Below, in pieces: positions 44,475 to 53,897 of a stretch of 64,000 bases of DNA. A program made the translations under genes and the position numbers. How positions within the stretch are numbered: position 1 is the first letter of the stretch; the number at the start of each line of letters is the position of its first letter. The notes under the pieces are model-generated. The model made no database searches, had not been told where the DNA came from, and saw only the letters and a list, made by a program, of their open reading frames with translations. Source of the stretch: Marinobacterium nitratireducens (GTDB taxonomy: Bacteria; Pseudomonadota; Gammaproteobacteria; Pseudomonadales; Balneatricaceae); NCBI RefSeq assembly GCF_014645375.1, contig NZ_BMLT01000010.1, positions 124,001 to 188,000 of the forward strand, in the 5' to 3' direction.

Positions 44475-44750
44475 CGTAGGAGCCCACTCCGTGGGCGAAC
44501 CGGCTCGCTGCCTTGACCATTCACCGGCCCCCTCCCGGGCAAACTGGCACTCCCTGTCGCAGGAGCGACGCTCTTAATAGACACTTTCCCGCCACGAGGA
44601 TTCGCCGCGAGTGCTTTTTGGTACCGCACCAGAAGCTTCGCGGCGGGGCGCCGCTCCTACGACGGGTGCCGAATGCCCGGATCTCGTGGGAGCGGCGTCT
44701 CGCCGCGAATCAATCCGGCAGGGCGCCAAACCGGGTTCGCCGCGGGGCGC
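44475..44750. repeat. Cluster of REP-like repeats
   Basis: GTAGGAGCCCACTCCGTGGG then CGAA near 44475, TTCGCGGCGGGGCGCCGCTC then CTAC near 44637, GTGGGAGCGGCGTCTCGCCG then CGAA near 44687, and a decayed TTCGCCGCGGGGCGCGGCTA near 44729. The gap between cca and folK (44425-44828) shows no gene. Confidence 0.7.
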
Positions 44751-44828
44751 GGCTACACCTTCCGGTGCGACCATTCAGGGGTAACGGCGCCGCTCGCTAC
44801 GCTCGGGGACGCCCTACGCAAGGGGGAT

Positions 44829-45344
44829 TCACCCCGTCCGGGAAATCAACTCGCCGCGCCAGAAGAACTTCACAGGCCAGAGGCGCTGCTTCTGTTTGTC
44901 GTAGGCATCCCAGAGCTCGGCATAGCTACGGCCGTCTACCGGGTGGCGCTCCTGCGGCGCGATTTCGGCCAGAGGCTGCAGCACGAAGGCATTCTTCAGG
45001 ATCTCGGCGCGCGGCAACTCGATGCCGTCATGGGAGCCGCTGAGATCGTCATAGGTCAGAATATCGATGTCCAGCGTTCTGCCGCTGAACTTGGGCCCCT
45101 GGCGACAGCGCCCGTTGCGATCCTCGATCGTCTTCAGGGTACGCGACAGCTCGCCCACACCCAACGCGGTATCGAAGCCGGCCACCAGGTTGTAGAAAGG
45201 GCTGCCGTCGAAGCCCACCGCCTCGCTCTCGAACACCGTGGAGACCCGCAGCTCGCCAAAGGCGTCCGCCAGCGCATCGAGCGCCGCGGTCACGTGCCGC
45301 GCGCGCTCGATATTGCTACCGATACCGACGTAGACCCTGGCCAT
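44829..45344 (-). CDS. folK: 6-hydroxymethyl-7,8-dihydropterin pyrophosphokinase
   Basis: 171 aa folate-synthesis enzyme that transfers pyrophosphate from ATP to hydroxymethyldihydropterin. Motifs: VYVGIGSNIERARHV at the N-terminus, FYNLVAGFDT, and KFSGRTLDIDILTYDD with the Mg-binding DxD. ATG shares one base with the folB stop, so the two are co-translated. Confidence 0.95.
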   Translation of the reverse strand: MARVYVGIGSNIERARHVTAALDALADAFGELRVSTVFESEAVGFDGSPFYNLVAGFDTALGVGELSRTLKTIEDRNGRCRQGPKFSGRTLDIDILTYDDLSGSHDGIELPRAEILKNAFVLQPLAEIAPQERHPVDGRSYAELWDAYDKQKQRLWPVKFFWRGELISRTG

Positions 45345-45700
45345 CAGAAGGCCTCGCCGCGCTCGATCATCACGCCCACGTCGCGGGCGCCGCGGATCGC
45401 GCCGGGCTTGCCCAGGCGCAGACGCAGCCAGCGTACGCCGAACTCCTGCATCACGATCTGGGCGATCTCTTCCGCCATCGTCTCGACCAGCAGAAACTCG
45501 CTTTCTTCGATAAAGGCGATCAGGCGCTTGGACACCGATTTGTAGTTCAGCGTGTTCTCGATATCCTCGGTCGCCGCCGCATCGCGGATATCGGTGCCCA
45601 TTTCCAGATCCAGACTGACCGTCTGACGCACTTCGCGCTCCCAGTCGTAGATGCCGATAACCGTTTCGACCTGTAGCTCGCGTATGTAGACTATATCCAC
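45344..45700 (-). CDS. folB: Dihydroneopterin aldolase
   Basis: 118 aa. Opens DIVYIRELQVETVIGIYDWE, the FolB signature with the active-site Glu, then LNYKSVSKRLIAFIEES, EFLLVETMAEEIA and the C-terminal LRLGKPGAIRGARDVGVMIER with the conserved Lys and Pro. Makes the pterin substrate for FolK. The 287-nt gap upstream carries two notable palindromic structures. Confidence 0.95.
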   Translation of the reverse strand: MDIVYIRELQVETVIGIYDWEREVRQTVSLDLEMGTDIRDAAATEDIENTLNYKSVSKRLIAFIEESEFLLVETMAEEIAQIVMQEFGVRWLRLRLGKPGAIRGARDVGVMIERGEAF

Positions 45701-45806
45701 GGGTAACCTAATAAGTATCTGTTTTAGCTATGTATTTTGAGACCGTCTTATCCAGCCTCCCGCCCCACCGTAACCGGACAAGGTGCTCCCTCGCACTCCG
45801 ACTCTG

Positions 45807-45828
45807 TACCGCCCAGGCCTGGGCGGTA
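45807..45828. repeat. Perfect 22-bp palindrome
   Basis: Half-site TACCGCCCAGG followed directly by its exact complement. About 110 bp upstream of the folB start. Could be an operator or a cruciform/RNA hairpin. Confidence 0.6.
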
Positions 45829-45881
45829 ACCGCGACCAACCGCTGACCTGGCCGTCGCTCAATTTTACCACCGCCGGGCGT

Positions 45882-45960
45882 GCAGTCATGCGCGCATCTG
45901 TCGCGCAGGATATGGGCTGAGCCCCCGCAGGGCAAGCCCGAACCTGCTTTGCATGACTGC
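45882..45960 (-). repeat. Inverted repeat with 59-nt structured loop after the MFS gene
   Basis: GCAGTCATGC (45882-45891) and GCATGACTGC (45951-45960), perfect 10 bp, with inner short stems such as GGGCT/AGCCC. Lies just 27 nt past the stop of the leftward MFS gene; no T-run, so termination is uncertain. Confidence 0.5.
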
Positions 45961-45987
45961 CCGACCGGGTCTAGTCGCCGAGCGCGT

Positions 45988-47205
45988 CTACGTCGCCGGC
46001 TGTATCTGCAGCCTGGCGACGGGTCTTTCATCCATCACGACATGAATCAGCGCAGTGGCCATCGCGATCGCCGCGGCGGCCCACCAGACGGGGCTATAGC
46101 TGCCGGTCTGGTCATAGAGATAACCGCCGATCCAGACGCCGGCGAAGGATCCGAGCTGATGGCTCAGGAAGACGAGGCCGTACAGGGTGCCCAGAAAGCG
46201 CACGCCGAACATCTGCGCGACCAGCCCGGAGGTGGCCGGCACCGTCGCCAGCCAGAGAAAGCCGGTCACAATGGAGAACAGGTAGACCGATGGCGCCGTC
46301 AGCGGCGCCAGCATGAATAGCGTGATGGCCACTGCGCGCAGCGAATAGATGATGGCCAGCAGCTTTTTCTTCGAGAAGCGACCGGACCAGGAGCCGAACA
46401 GCAGACAGCCGAAGATGTTGAACAGGCCGATCAGCGACAGGCTCGCCACGGCAACGCTCGCATCGAAACCGTTGTCCGTCAGGAACGCCGGCATATGCAC
46501 GGTGACGAACGCCAGCTGGAAACCGCAGACGAAAAAGCCGGCGATCAGCAGCCAGTAGTGAATATGACCACCGGCCTCGCGCAGCGCCTCCGGCAGCGTC
46601 TGCTCGATTTCTCCCGAGTGGCTCGCCGAGGACGAGCTGTCGTTGCGAAAAGGGCCGGCCAGCAACAGCATCCCCAGGGCGCCGCCGGCCATCAACAGCA
46701 TTGCCGTCTGCCAGCCGTAGCTGGCGATAAAGGCCTGCGCCACCGGAATCACCAGCAGCTGGCCGGCGGAACCGGCCGCGGTACCGAGACCGAGCGCGAA
46801 AGCCCTGCGCTCCGGGGCGACCATCCGCGCCAGAGCCGGCAGCACGACGCCGAAGCCGGTGCCGGCGATGCCCATGCCGATCAGAACGCCGGCGCCGGTA
46901 TGCAGCGCCCAGATGCTTTCAGCATTGGCGGTGACGTACAGCCCCAGCGCATACGCAATGGCGCCGCCGAGCAGCGCCCTGAAGGTGCCGAAGCGATCGG
47001 CAACGGCGCCGGCGATCGGCTGGAACAATCCCCAGCACAGGTTCTGCAGCGCCAGCGAGAAGGCGAAGACTTCACGGCCATAGCCGAACTCACTGGAGAC
47101 CGGCTGCATAAAGAAGCCCATCGACGAGCGCAGACCGAAATTGATGGCCAGCAGTACGCAGGAAAAGGCGACGAAAACGCTCAACAGTTTGACGGGGGTA
47201 CGCAT
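45988..47205 (-). CDS. MFS transporter
   Basis: 405 aa starting at MRTPVKLLSVFVAFSCVLLA (ATG 47205); a longer frame upstream adds 57 non-hydrophobic residues and is rejected. Twelve hydrophobic segments are expected from the pattern. The loop 2-3 motif reads AGAVADRFGTFRALLGG, and the second-half repeat reads FGSWSGRFSKKKLLAIIY. GMGIAGTGFGVVLPALARM and LVAQMFGVRFLGTLYGLVFLSHQLGSFAG resemble the monocarboxylate/oxalate-formate antiporter-like MFS branch. Substrate unknown. A cytoplasmic His/Ser-rich loop (NDSSSSASHSGEIEQ) joins the halves. Confidence 0.85.
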   Translation of the reverse strand: MRTPVKLLSVFVAFSCVLLAINFGLRSSMGFFMQPVSSEFGYGREVFAFSLALQNLCWGLFQPIAGAVADRFGTFRALLGGAIAYALGLYVTANAESIWALHTGAGVLIGMGIAGTGFGVVLPALARMVAPERRAFALGLGTAAGSAGQLLVIPVAQAFIASYGWQTAMLLMAGGALGMLLLAGPFRNDSSSSASHSGEIEQTLPEALREAGGHIHYWLLIAGFFVCGFQLAFVTVHMPAFLTDNGFDASVAVASLSLIGLFNIFGCLLFGSWSGRFSKKKLLAIIYSLRAVAITLFMLAPLTAPSVYLFSIVTGFLWLATVPATSGLVAQMFGVRFLGTLYGLVFLSHQLGSFAGVWIGGYLYDQTGSYSPVWWAAAAIAMATALIHVVMDERPVARLQIQPAT

Positions 47206-47458
47206 CGGTCGAAGATCCGGTGTAGTCGGGGTATCTGTGATAAGGCTTGACCGGCCAAAGGCCAGGGGAGTATCAGCGGCGGCTGTCTGAAGCCCGGTCC
47301 AGAGCAAAGCATAATCCCGTCCGGCTGATTTTCCCATTGCCGAGGACGCAATCGCGCTGCTACCCGTCGCTCCCAACCAACTGAAAACACCAGGCGATAC
47401 AACGCGCGCTCCGCACCCTTATGTATCCACTGGAGCTGTCCTACACCAACGAACGGGA

Positions 47459-48421
47459 CTACTCCCGGTAAATCAGGTGCCTGTGCTGGAAACCGTCGCT
47501 GCGACGGTCCATCCAGCGTGTCAGCAACGCAATGCAGATGAGCGAGAAGGCAAGGCGGGCCCAGAGAATGCCCGACAGATGGGCGCCGAGCAGCATCACC
47601 AGCAACGTATCTTCGATCAGGCTGTGGCAGAGTCCGAGAAACGCCATCGCAGCGAAGACGTCCCGCTTCGGGATCTGCCCGGTCTGCGCCTCCCGGATCA
47701 GCAGACCGCCGCCGAAGGACAGTCCCAGCGTCACACCGATAATGGTGATGGTGGTCGCCTGCCCACCGATACCCAGCAGCTTCAGCAACGGCTGCAGCAG
47801 CCAGAACATCAGCCGCTCCACGCCGATCAGACGCAGAATTTTCAGCGTCGTCAGCAGCACGACGATCACCAGTTGCACCATCAGCAGGCTCTTGCCCTGC
47901 ATCAGCAGCCAGCCGCCAAGGCTGCTGTCCTGTGCCTGCGGCTGCCACAGCAGCATATTGGGTTGCTGCAGCCAGCCGCCCTCCCGGTACGCCAGGTGCA
48001 GCAACCAGCCAAACAGCAGACCGCCGCCGATACGCAGCAGCAGTGTCGCCCGCAGCCGCACCCCCGCCTTCTGGGCGATGCGCGCCTCCACCGGCAGGCC
48101 GTGGGCCACCAGCATCATGGCGCCGAGCACCGTGACCTGAGCCACGGTGAGCGCATCCTGCTGCGTCTGGGTGAAGAACACCAGCATGCCGGCGTAGATA
48201 TTGCTCGCCATGGTGGCCGCCCAGACCAGCCCCATGCTCTCGGGCAGCCCGACCAGCGCCATCAGAGGCGCCAGCATCTTCCCGAGCAGCGCCACCCCGC
48301 CCAGCAGCTCGAGCAGTTTCACCACCAGTATCACCGGTATCATGATCCGAAACAGCGTGAACGAGACCGTGCGGATCTCGACCAGCAATTCGCGACAGAA
48401 TTTACCAAAGGGGGACGACAA
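47459..48421 (-). CDS. Nucleoside-recognition (Gate) domain membrane protein
   Basis: 320 aa hydrophobic inner-membrane protein with two related halves. FRIMIPVILVVKLLELLGG and a second ITIIGVTLGLSFGGGLLIREA with FLGLCHSLIEDTLLVML are typical of the nucleoside-recognition domain found in spore-maturation proteins and nucleoside transporters. A short loop near residues 150-165 (LQQPNMLLWQPQAQDSSLGG) lies between halves. Transport role is assumed for the family, but no substrate is known. It stands alone, with no visible partner. Confidence 0.75.
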   Translation of the reverse strand: MSSPFGKFCRELLVEIRTVSFTLFRIMIPVILVVKLLELLGGVALLGKMLAPLMALVGLPESMGLVWAATMASNIYAGMLVFFTQTQQDALTVAQVTVLGAMMLVAHGLPVEARIAQKAGVRLRATLLLRIGGGLLFGWLLHLAYREGGWLQQPNMLLWQPQAQDSSLGGWLLMQGKSLLMVQLVIVVLLTTLKILRLIGVERLMFWLLQPLLKLLGIGGQATTITIIGVTLGLSFGGGLLIREAQTGQIPKRDVFAAMAFLGLCHSLIEDTLLVMLLGAHLSGILWARLAFSLICIALLTRWMDRRSDGFQHRHLIYRE

Positions 48422-48526
48422 CGTCGGATACCTGCGGCTCAGTGAAAAGGGCAGCCATTGTACTCCGAAGCGGCGCAGGAACGGCGCCGCCCGGCCCCGA
48501 TTGCCGGCAGTCGTCGCTGAGTATAG

Positions 48527-49444
48527 TCACTGACGAGCCGCTTCCCCGCCGTTCGTTCCCGGCTCCTCGCCGAAAAATCGCCCGAGCTCTGCGGCAACGG
48601 ACTGCGGCGCTTCCTCCGGCAGGAAGTGACCGCAGTCGAGCGCCCGCCCCTCGACATCTGCGGCATACCCGCGCCACACATTCAGCACATCGTAGCTGCG
48701 GTGCACAAATCCCCTGCTGCCCCAAAGCACCAGCAACGGACACCCGATCCTGCGACCAAAATCCGTCTGGTCGTGCTCCAGGTCGATACCGGCGGCGGCG
48801 CGGTAATCCTCGCAGCTGGCATGAACGGCCGCGGGATCGCTGAAGCAGCGCACGTATTCCGCCACCGCAGCGGGGTCGAAAACCGCGCCGGGAGCGGCCC
48901 AGCGTCGAAGCTTTTCGCCGAGATAATAGGCGGGATCGGCGCCGATCAGCTTTTCCGGCAGCCCGTCCGGCTGGATCAGGAAAAACCAGTGATAGTAGCC
49001 GGTGGCGAATGCCTGATCGGTATGGCGGAACATGTGCAGCGTGGGTACGATATCCATCACGCAGGCCTTATCCACACGCTGCGGATAATCCAGCGCCAGC
49101 CGGTGTGCGACCCGTGCGCCCCGGTCGTGCCCGGCGATACCGAATCGTGAATAGCCCAGCACCTCCATCACCTCGACCATATCGGCCGCCATCACCCGCT
49201 TCGAGTAATTGCCGTGATCGGCCTGCCCCGGCGGCTTTGAGCTGTCGCCATAGCCGCGAAGATCGGGACAGATGAGGTGGAAGCGCTGCATCAGCAGCGG
49301 TGCGACATGGTGCCAGATCAGGTGCGTCTGTGGATAACCGTGCAACAACAGCAATGGCGGCCCCGAGCCACCATGGACAAGGTGAATCCGCGCTTCCTGC
49401 GTCTGAATATCCAGTGTCTTGAATTCGGGTCCGAACAGCGTCAT
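48527..49444 (-). CDS. Alpha/beta hydrolase, haloacetate (fluoroacetate) dehalogenase-like
   Basis: 305 aa. Nucleophile Asp107 in [12 protein letters not shown], with Arg108 and Arg111 at the carboxylate-binding positions; acid Asp131, halide-site His152-Trp153 (YYHWFFLIQ) and Trp182, and the catalytic His273 in [12 protein letters not shown]. From memory, the fluoroacetate dehalogenase RPA1163 has Asp110, Arg111, Arg114, Asp134, His155, Trp156 and Trp185, a constant offset of three residues. Also [11 protein letters not shown], seen in this group. This supports C-halogen hydrolysis of haloacetates, but the natural substrate may be another small 2-substituted acid. Cytoplasmic, single gene. 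Confidence 0.8.
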   Translation of the reverse strand: MTLFGPEFKTLDIQTQEARIHLVHGGSGPPLLLLHGYPQTHLIWHHVAPLLMQRFHLICPDLRGYGDSSKPPGQADHGNYSKRVMAADMVEVMEVLGYSRFGIAGHDRGARVAHRLALDYPQRVDKACVMDIVPTLHMFRHTDQAFATGYYHWFFLIQPDGLPEKLIGADPAYYLGEKLRRWAAPGAVFDPAAVAEYVRCFSDPAAVHASCEDYRAAAGIDLEHDQTDFGRRIGCPLLVLWGSRGFVHRSYDVLNVWRGYAADVEGRALDCGHFLPEEAPQSVAAELGRFFGEEPGTNGGEAARQ

Positions 49445-49524
49445 TGCGCGCAGCCTCCGGGCGACTTTCTGAGTTCAAGGTGCTGCTTCAATGCCGTCAC
49501 TCCAGGCTCCCCGGCTCAGTCTCT

Positions 49525-50304
49525 TCAGCGTCGCGGATCCCGCACGAAGATGTCATGCGCCTTCTTGTTGCCGCCCTGCTGGCGCTTGTCGATATCGAAC
49601 AGCTCCACAGCCTCGATCAGCCTGGTCAGAGTGGCGTAGCCGTAGGTGCGGGAGTCGAAGTCGGGGTACTGGCGTTTGATCAGCTGGCCGCACTGGCCCA
49701 GCGGAGCCCAGCCATCGTCGTCGGCATACTCGTTGATGGCATTGCGCAGTATCTTGACCAGCCGCGAATCGCTGGCCAGTTCCTGGCGGGTGTGGCGCTT
49801 GTCGACCGGCTTGGCCGCAGCCCCGCTGCCCCCCGGGCCGTCGTCGTCGACTTCGAGGTCGCGCAACACCTCGGTATAGATAAAGTCGTCACAGGCGTTG
49901 CGAAACGCCACCGGCGTTTTCTGCTCGCCGACACCGAAGACGAAGATCTGTGACTCCTTCAGACGGGAGGCCAGTTTGGTGAAGTCGCTGTCGCTCGAAA
50001 TCAGTGCAAAGGCATCGAACTTGTTGGAATACAAAAGATCCATGGCGTCGATGATCATCGCCGCATCGGATGAGTTCTTGCCCTGGGTGTAGGAGAACTG
50101 CTGCACCGGGTTGATCGCCAGCTCGTTCAGCGGTTGCTTCCAGTTCTTCAGATGCGTCGAACTCCAGTCGCCGTAGGCCTTCTTGATCACGATATGGCCG
50201 TGCTTCGACAACTCCGACAGTACCGCGCCAAGCACCGAGTACTGGGCATTCTCGGCATCGATCAGCACCGCGATCTTCTTTTCCGTATCCAGGTCTTTCA
50301 TCAT
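49525..50304 (-). CDS. NYN-domain (PIN-like) putative ribonuclease with C-terminal OST-HTH/LOTUS-type domain
   Basis: 259 aa. N-terminal NYN domain (about 8-150): AVLIDAENAQYS, NSSDAAMIIDAMDLLY and ALISSDSDFTKLASRL supply the acidic residues expected for a metal-dependent nuclease site. C-terminal region (about 175-250) with SRLVKILRNAINEYADDDGWAPLGQCGQLIKRQYPDF and YGYATLTRLIEAVELFDI matches the pattern of OST-HTH/LOTUS RNA-binding domains. Many bacteria carry this LabA/DUF88-type protein; RNA degradation is inferred, not shown. Isolated gene. Confidence 0.8.
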   Translation of the reverse strand: MMKDLDTEKKIAVLIDAENAQYSVLGAVLSELSKHGHIVIKKAYGDWSSTHLKNWKQPLNELAINPVQQFSYTQGKNSSDAAMIIDAMDLLYSNKFDAFALISSDSDFTKLASRLKESQIFVFGVGEQKTPVAFRNACDDFIYTEVLRDLEVDDDGPGGSGAAAKPVDKRHTRQELASDSRLVKILRNAINEYADDDGWAPLGQCGQLIKRQYPDFDSRTYGYATLTRLIEAVELFDIDKRQQGGNKKAHDIFVRDPRR

Positions 50305-50437
50305 TCCCCCACATCAGCCAGCCAATGTCTCAGGATAGATCGAATCTCGGTTGCGCGCGAAAGCGCCCTGCCGCGAGGTTGAGCCCGGGAGCACTTTCGG
50401 CAAGAATGTCGTTGAGTCATTCCAGGGAGTGGATGCC

Positions 50438-50722
50438 ATGAAACGGATATCGATATTGGCGCTGGCACTGCTGGCGCCGGGCGCGTTTGCAGATCAGATG
50501 GTTATTGCGGGGAACGCGATACGCGACGGCGACAGCGTCAGCCGTCTTATCAAGTATGCAGGACAACCGATCGCCCGGGGATCCGGCACCGTTTGCCTGA
50601 ATCGGGACTGCTCGCGGCGCGGCAGCGCCGCGACCTGGATTTACCTGCACGACGATATTCAGTACACCGTCAGCATTCGCAACAGCAAGATCGTGGCGAT
50701 CGACTGGAAGCACGCGAACTGA
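50438..50722 (+). CDS. Small exported protein, DUF2845-like
   Basis: 94 aa. Signal peptide MKRISILALALLAPGAFA, cut before DQMVIAG. Mature part GNAIRDGDSVSRLIKYAGQP resembles DUF2845-type domains (a repeated G-D-S...G-x-P pattern), with two Cys (CLNRDC) that may pair in the periplasm. ATG 50438 follows CAGGGAG. Function unknown. A short open stretch on the other strand follows. Confidence 0.6.
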   Translation: MKRISILALALLAPGAFADQMVIAGNAIRDGDSVSRLIKYAGQPIARGSGTVCLNRDCSRRGSAATWIYLHDDIQYTVSIRNSKIVAIDWKHAN

Positions 50723-50734
50723 GCAGAGCGCAGG

Positions 50735-50839
50735 TCAGCGCAGCCAGCCCTTTTCAACGGCGCCCTCGAGGCGCCCGCGAATTTCGTCCCACAGCGCCTG
50801 GCTGCCCAGGCCAATCCGGGCATTGAGCCTCGATACAGC
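50735..50839 (-). pseudogene. Possible 3' remnant of a lost gene
   Basis: A 34-codon open stretch with natural-looking protein sequence (RLNARIGLGSQALWDEIRGR, then LEGAVEKGWLR and stop) has an in-frame stop immediately upstream and no start codon. It lies just after the SrpA-type gene on the same strand. I do not recognise the parent family. Confidence 0.25.
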
Positions 50840-50885
50840 TTAAAAAGCCAGTGTGCCGACACGAAACGGCAATGACAACGGCACC

Positions 50886-51896
50886 TCACTGGCCGGAAAG
50901 GCGCTTGCCGTACGAAATCGCGTACGCCGCGGAACGGGCCTTGAGCACCGGATCGTCCGTCGGCTCGATGCCATCGGCAATCACCAGCGGATCGAAGTTG
51001 ATGCCCCCGCACTTGCCCTCGTCCTGCGCCATGGCCGCTGTCAGCGACAGGGTTCCGGTCAACACCTCTTCACGGTCCGTGGGCCAGGACTTGCTGGGAT
51101 CGGTTTCCGGGTCGCCGGCCTGACCGATGATGATACGCATGTCCCACTCCAGGGGCGCCTGCTGCGCCCGGCCGATCAGTTCGGATTCGAGGAAGTCGTT
51201 CGGCGCTGCCGCGCGCTCCGCATCGGTCAGCTCCCTGACACCGTCGCGGGGATCGAAATACCAGCGCACCAGCGTTTTATCGCCAGCGGCATCGACGAAA
51301 CGAAACGCATGCAGGCTGTAGTAACGGCTGTTGGCGTAGCTGGGCGGCGGATTGTGGCTGCCGTTGTGCCGGGCCAACCCCTGAAAGTCGGGATGAGTGT
51401 CGACGAAGGCACGAAAACGTTCGGGATCGCGCTTGCCTGTCGCCGGATCCGGCTGCAATGCCACCAGCATATCGTAAAAGGTATTCGGCACGGCGGCGCC
51501 GAATACCGGCGCATTGATCATCGTCATATGCTGCAGGTCACCGCCCGGCAGCTGAAACTGCAGCGCCATGCCCCTGACGCCCTTGTCGGCGTCGCTGGCG
51601 TCCGGGTTCCCACCCCCCAGCGAGAAGCGGGCGATCACCGGTATCGCATCACCGCTGAAAAGCCCGGATCTCGAGTAGTCACGGGCCGCTGCCAGCCCCT
51701 TGAATTCACCGACGGCGCAGGTGCCCTTGATATGGTTACGCCGCTGCCCCGGCGTTACGCCGAAAGCCGCCTCCATCGCCGCTATCATCTGTGCCGCATC
51801 GACATCGCCCTCGATACCGCTCTGCGCCTGACACAGGCCTGCGGCAAACAGCAACGCCGCTGCACAGCAGGCGCTCGATCCTCTGTGGATGTTCAT
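50886..51896 (-). CDS. Periplasmic catalase-fold peroxidase, SrpA-like
   Basis: 336 aa, about two-thirds of a full catalase. Signal peptide with hydrophobic AALLFAAGLCQAQ, then a catalase core: distal His in NHIKGTCAVGEF, VIARFSLGGGNPDASD, GVRGMALQF, and RYYSLHAFRFVDAAGDKTLVRW. This matches the small catalase-related peroxidases (srpA group), which oxidise organic substrates with hydrogen peroxide. The full catalase C-terminal domain is absent, as normal for the group. These genes often sit beside a cytochrome b561 gene; none is intact here. Confidence 0.85.
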   Translation of the reverse strand: MNIHRGSSACCAAALLFAAGLCQAQSGIEGDVDAAQMIAAMEAAFGVTPGQRRNHIKGTCAVGEFKGLAAARDYSRSGLFSGDAIPVIARFSLGGGNPDASDADKGVRGMALQFQLPGGDLQHMTMINAPVFGAAVPNTFYDMLVALQPDPATGKRDPERFRAFVDTHPDFQGLARHNGSHNPPPSYANSRYYSLHAFRFVDAAGDKTLVRWYFDPRDGVRELTDAERAAAPNDFLESELIGRAQQAPLEWDMRIIIGQAGDPETDPSKSWPTDREEVLTGTLSLTAAMAQDEGKCGGINFDPLVIADGIEPTDDPVLKARSAAYAISYGKRLSGQ

Positions 51897-52224
51897 ATTG
51901 CCTCCGCTTCGAGTGACCGTACCCGGTCAGTATAGGACCGGGCCATAAGCAGGCCCCGGGCGGGATAGGAAATCCGGGTATATTCACTCTTCTTCCTGAC
52001 GCAGTTCGCGCACGCGGCACACAGCCGGGCGATGGACTCGAAGATGTCGTAACGGGGGGGCGGACTCGAAGAAGTGAGCGGCGAAAGTTCGCGGCCGGGC
52101 TGAATGTCAGCCAGGGCGAAGTCGACAGGATGTCAATGCGGCTGGGCGGACTGTTGGAGCGGCAGGTATAAACCGGTTGAGTTCGCTGCGGGGCTCATCT
52201 TAAAAGTGGTGCCAGACGCCAGCA

Positions 52225-52304
52225 ATCGTAGGAGCTGCGCCCTCGCAGCGAACAGGGCCGGTGCGAGCGCCGGAAGCGTTCGCGGCGGGGCGCCGCTCCT
52301 ACCG
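52225..52304. repeat. REP-like inverted pair
   Basis: GTAGGAGCTGCGCCCTCGCA then GCGAA, and TTCGCGGCGGGGCGCCGCTC then CTAC about 30 nt later. Sits directly 3' of the ABC-F gene. The rest of the 51897-52307 gap shows no gene. Confidence 0.7.
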
Positions 52305-52307
52305 CTA

Positions 52308-53897
52308 TCAGGCGGCTTCCTGGGCGCGAAGGTAGTCTTCGTAGCTGCCGTGAAAGTCGACGATGCCGGTCGGCGTCAGCTCGATGATGCGGGTCGCGAT
52401 CGACGAGACGAACTCGCGATCGTGACTGACGAACAGCAGTGTGCCCTCGTAGTTTTCCAGCGCCAGGTTGAGCGACTCGATGGACTCCATGTCCATGTGG
52501 TTGGTCGGCTCGTCCATCACCAGGATGTTGGGCTTCTGCAATATCAGCTTGCCGAACAGCATGCGGCCCTGCTCACCACCGGAGATCACCTTCACCGACT
52601 TGCCGATCTCCTTCTGCGAGAACAGCATGCGGCCGAGGGTACCGCGAATCACCTGCTCGTCGTCGCCTTCCTGGCCCCACTGTGACATCCAGTCGTAGAG
52701 GTTGGCCTCCTTCTCGAACTCGTGCGCGTGGTCCTGGGCGTAGTAGCCGATGTTGCTGTTCTCCGACCACTTGACGGTACCGGCGCTGGGCTCGAGATCA
52801 CCGACCAGGCACTTGAGCAGGGTCGACTTGCCGATGCCGTTGGGACCGATGATGGCGATACGCTCGCCGACGGCCACGTGCAGGTTGAGACCGGAGAACA
52901 GCTGCTCGTCGAAACGCTTGGCCAGGCCCTCGACCTCCAGCGCGGTACGGTGCAGCTTCTTGTCCTGCTCGAAGCGGATGAACGGGCTCTGGCGGCTGGA
53001 CGGCTTGATCTCGTCGAGCTTGATCTCGTCGATCTGCTTGGCGCGTGACGTGGCCTGCTTGGACTTCGAGGCATTGGCCGAGAAACGGCTGACGAAGGCC
53101 TTGAGGTCGGCGATCTGCGCCTTCTTCTTGGCATTGTCGGCCTGCATGCGCTCGCGCGCCTGGGTGGCGGCGGTCATGTATTCGTCGTAGTTGCCGTGGT
53201 AGATCCGCACCTCGCCGTAGTCCACGTCCGCCATATGGGTGCAGACGCTGTTGAGGAAGTGGCGGTCGTGGGAAATGATGATCATGGTGCAGTTGCGCTC
53301 GTTCAGCACCCCTTCCAGCCAGCGGATCGTGTTGATATCCAGGTTGTTGGTCGGCTCGTCGAGCAACATGATATCGGGATCGGAGAACAGCACCTGCGCC
53401 AGCAATACCCGCAGCTTCCAGCCCGGCGCCACCTCGCTCATCGGACCGTAGTGCTGCTCCACCGGAATGCCGACACCCAGCAGCAGCTCGCCCGCGCGCG
53501 ACTCGGCGGTGTAACCGTCCATTTCGGCGAACTCGCCTTCCAGCTCACCGGCGCGGATACCGTCCTCTTCGGTCATCTCGGCCTTGGCGTAGATGGCGTC
53601 GCGCTCGGCCTTGATCTTCCACAGCTCTTCGTGACCCATGATCACGGTATCGACCACCGAGTACTCCTCGTAGGCGAACTGATCCTGGCGCAGCTTGCCG
53701 ATGCGCTCGTTCGGGTCCTTGGAGACGTTGCCCGCGGACGGCTCGAGATCGCCGCCAAGAATCTTCATGAAGGTCGACTTGCCGCAGCCGTTGGCGCCGA
53801 TGAGGCCGTAGCGGTTACCGTCGCCGAACTTGACGGAGACGTTTTCAAACAGCGGCTTGGCGCCGAACTGCATGGTGATGTTCGCAGTGGTCAGCAA
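52308..53897 (-). CDS. ybiT: ABC-F ATPase, YbiT family
   Basis: 529 aa soluble protein with two ATPase domains and no membrane part. Domain 1: Walker [10 protein letters not shown], the unusual signature [15 protein letters not shown] characteristic for YbiT, Walker [13 protein letters not shown]. The inter-domain linker (about 240-310) is charged and helical ([20 protein letters not shown]), the ribosome-contacting P-site tRNA motif region. Domain 2: [21 protein letters not shown] and [16 protein letters not shown] proteins act on stalled ribosomes. Isolated gene, flanked by repeats. Confidence 0.93.
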   Translation of the reverse strand: MLTTANITMQFGAKPLFENVSVKFGDGNRYGLIGANGCGKSTFMKILGGDLEPSAGNVSKDPNERIGKLRQDQFAYEEYSVVDTVIMGHEELWKIKAERDAIYAKAEMTEEDGIRAGELEGEFAEMDGYTAESRAGELLLGVGIPVEQHYGPMSEVAPGWKLRVLLAQVLFSDPDIMLLDEPTNNLDINTIRWLEGVLNERNCTMIIISHDRHFLNSVCTHMADVDYGEVRIYHGNYDEYMTAATQARERMQADNAKKKAQIADLKAFVSRFSANASKSKQATSRAKQIDEIKLDEIKPSSRQSPFIRFEQDKKLHRTALEVEGLAKRFDEQLFSGLNLHVAVGERIAIIGPNGIGKSTLLKCLVGDLEPSAGTVKWSENSNIGYYAQDHAHEFEKEANLYDWMSQWGQEGDDEQVIRGTLGRMLFSQKEIGKSVKVISGGEQGRMLFGKLILQKPNILVMDEPTNHMDMESIESLNLALENYEGTLLFVSHDREFVSSIATRIIELTPTGIVDFHGSYEDYLRAQEAA

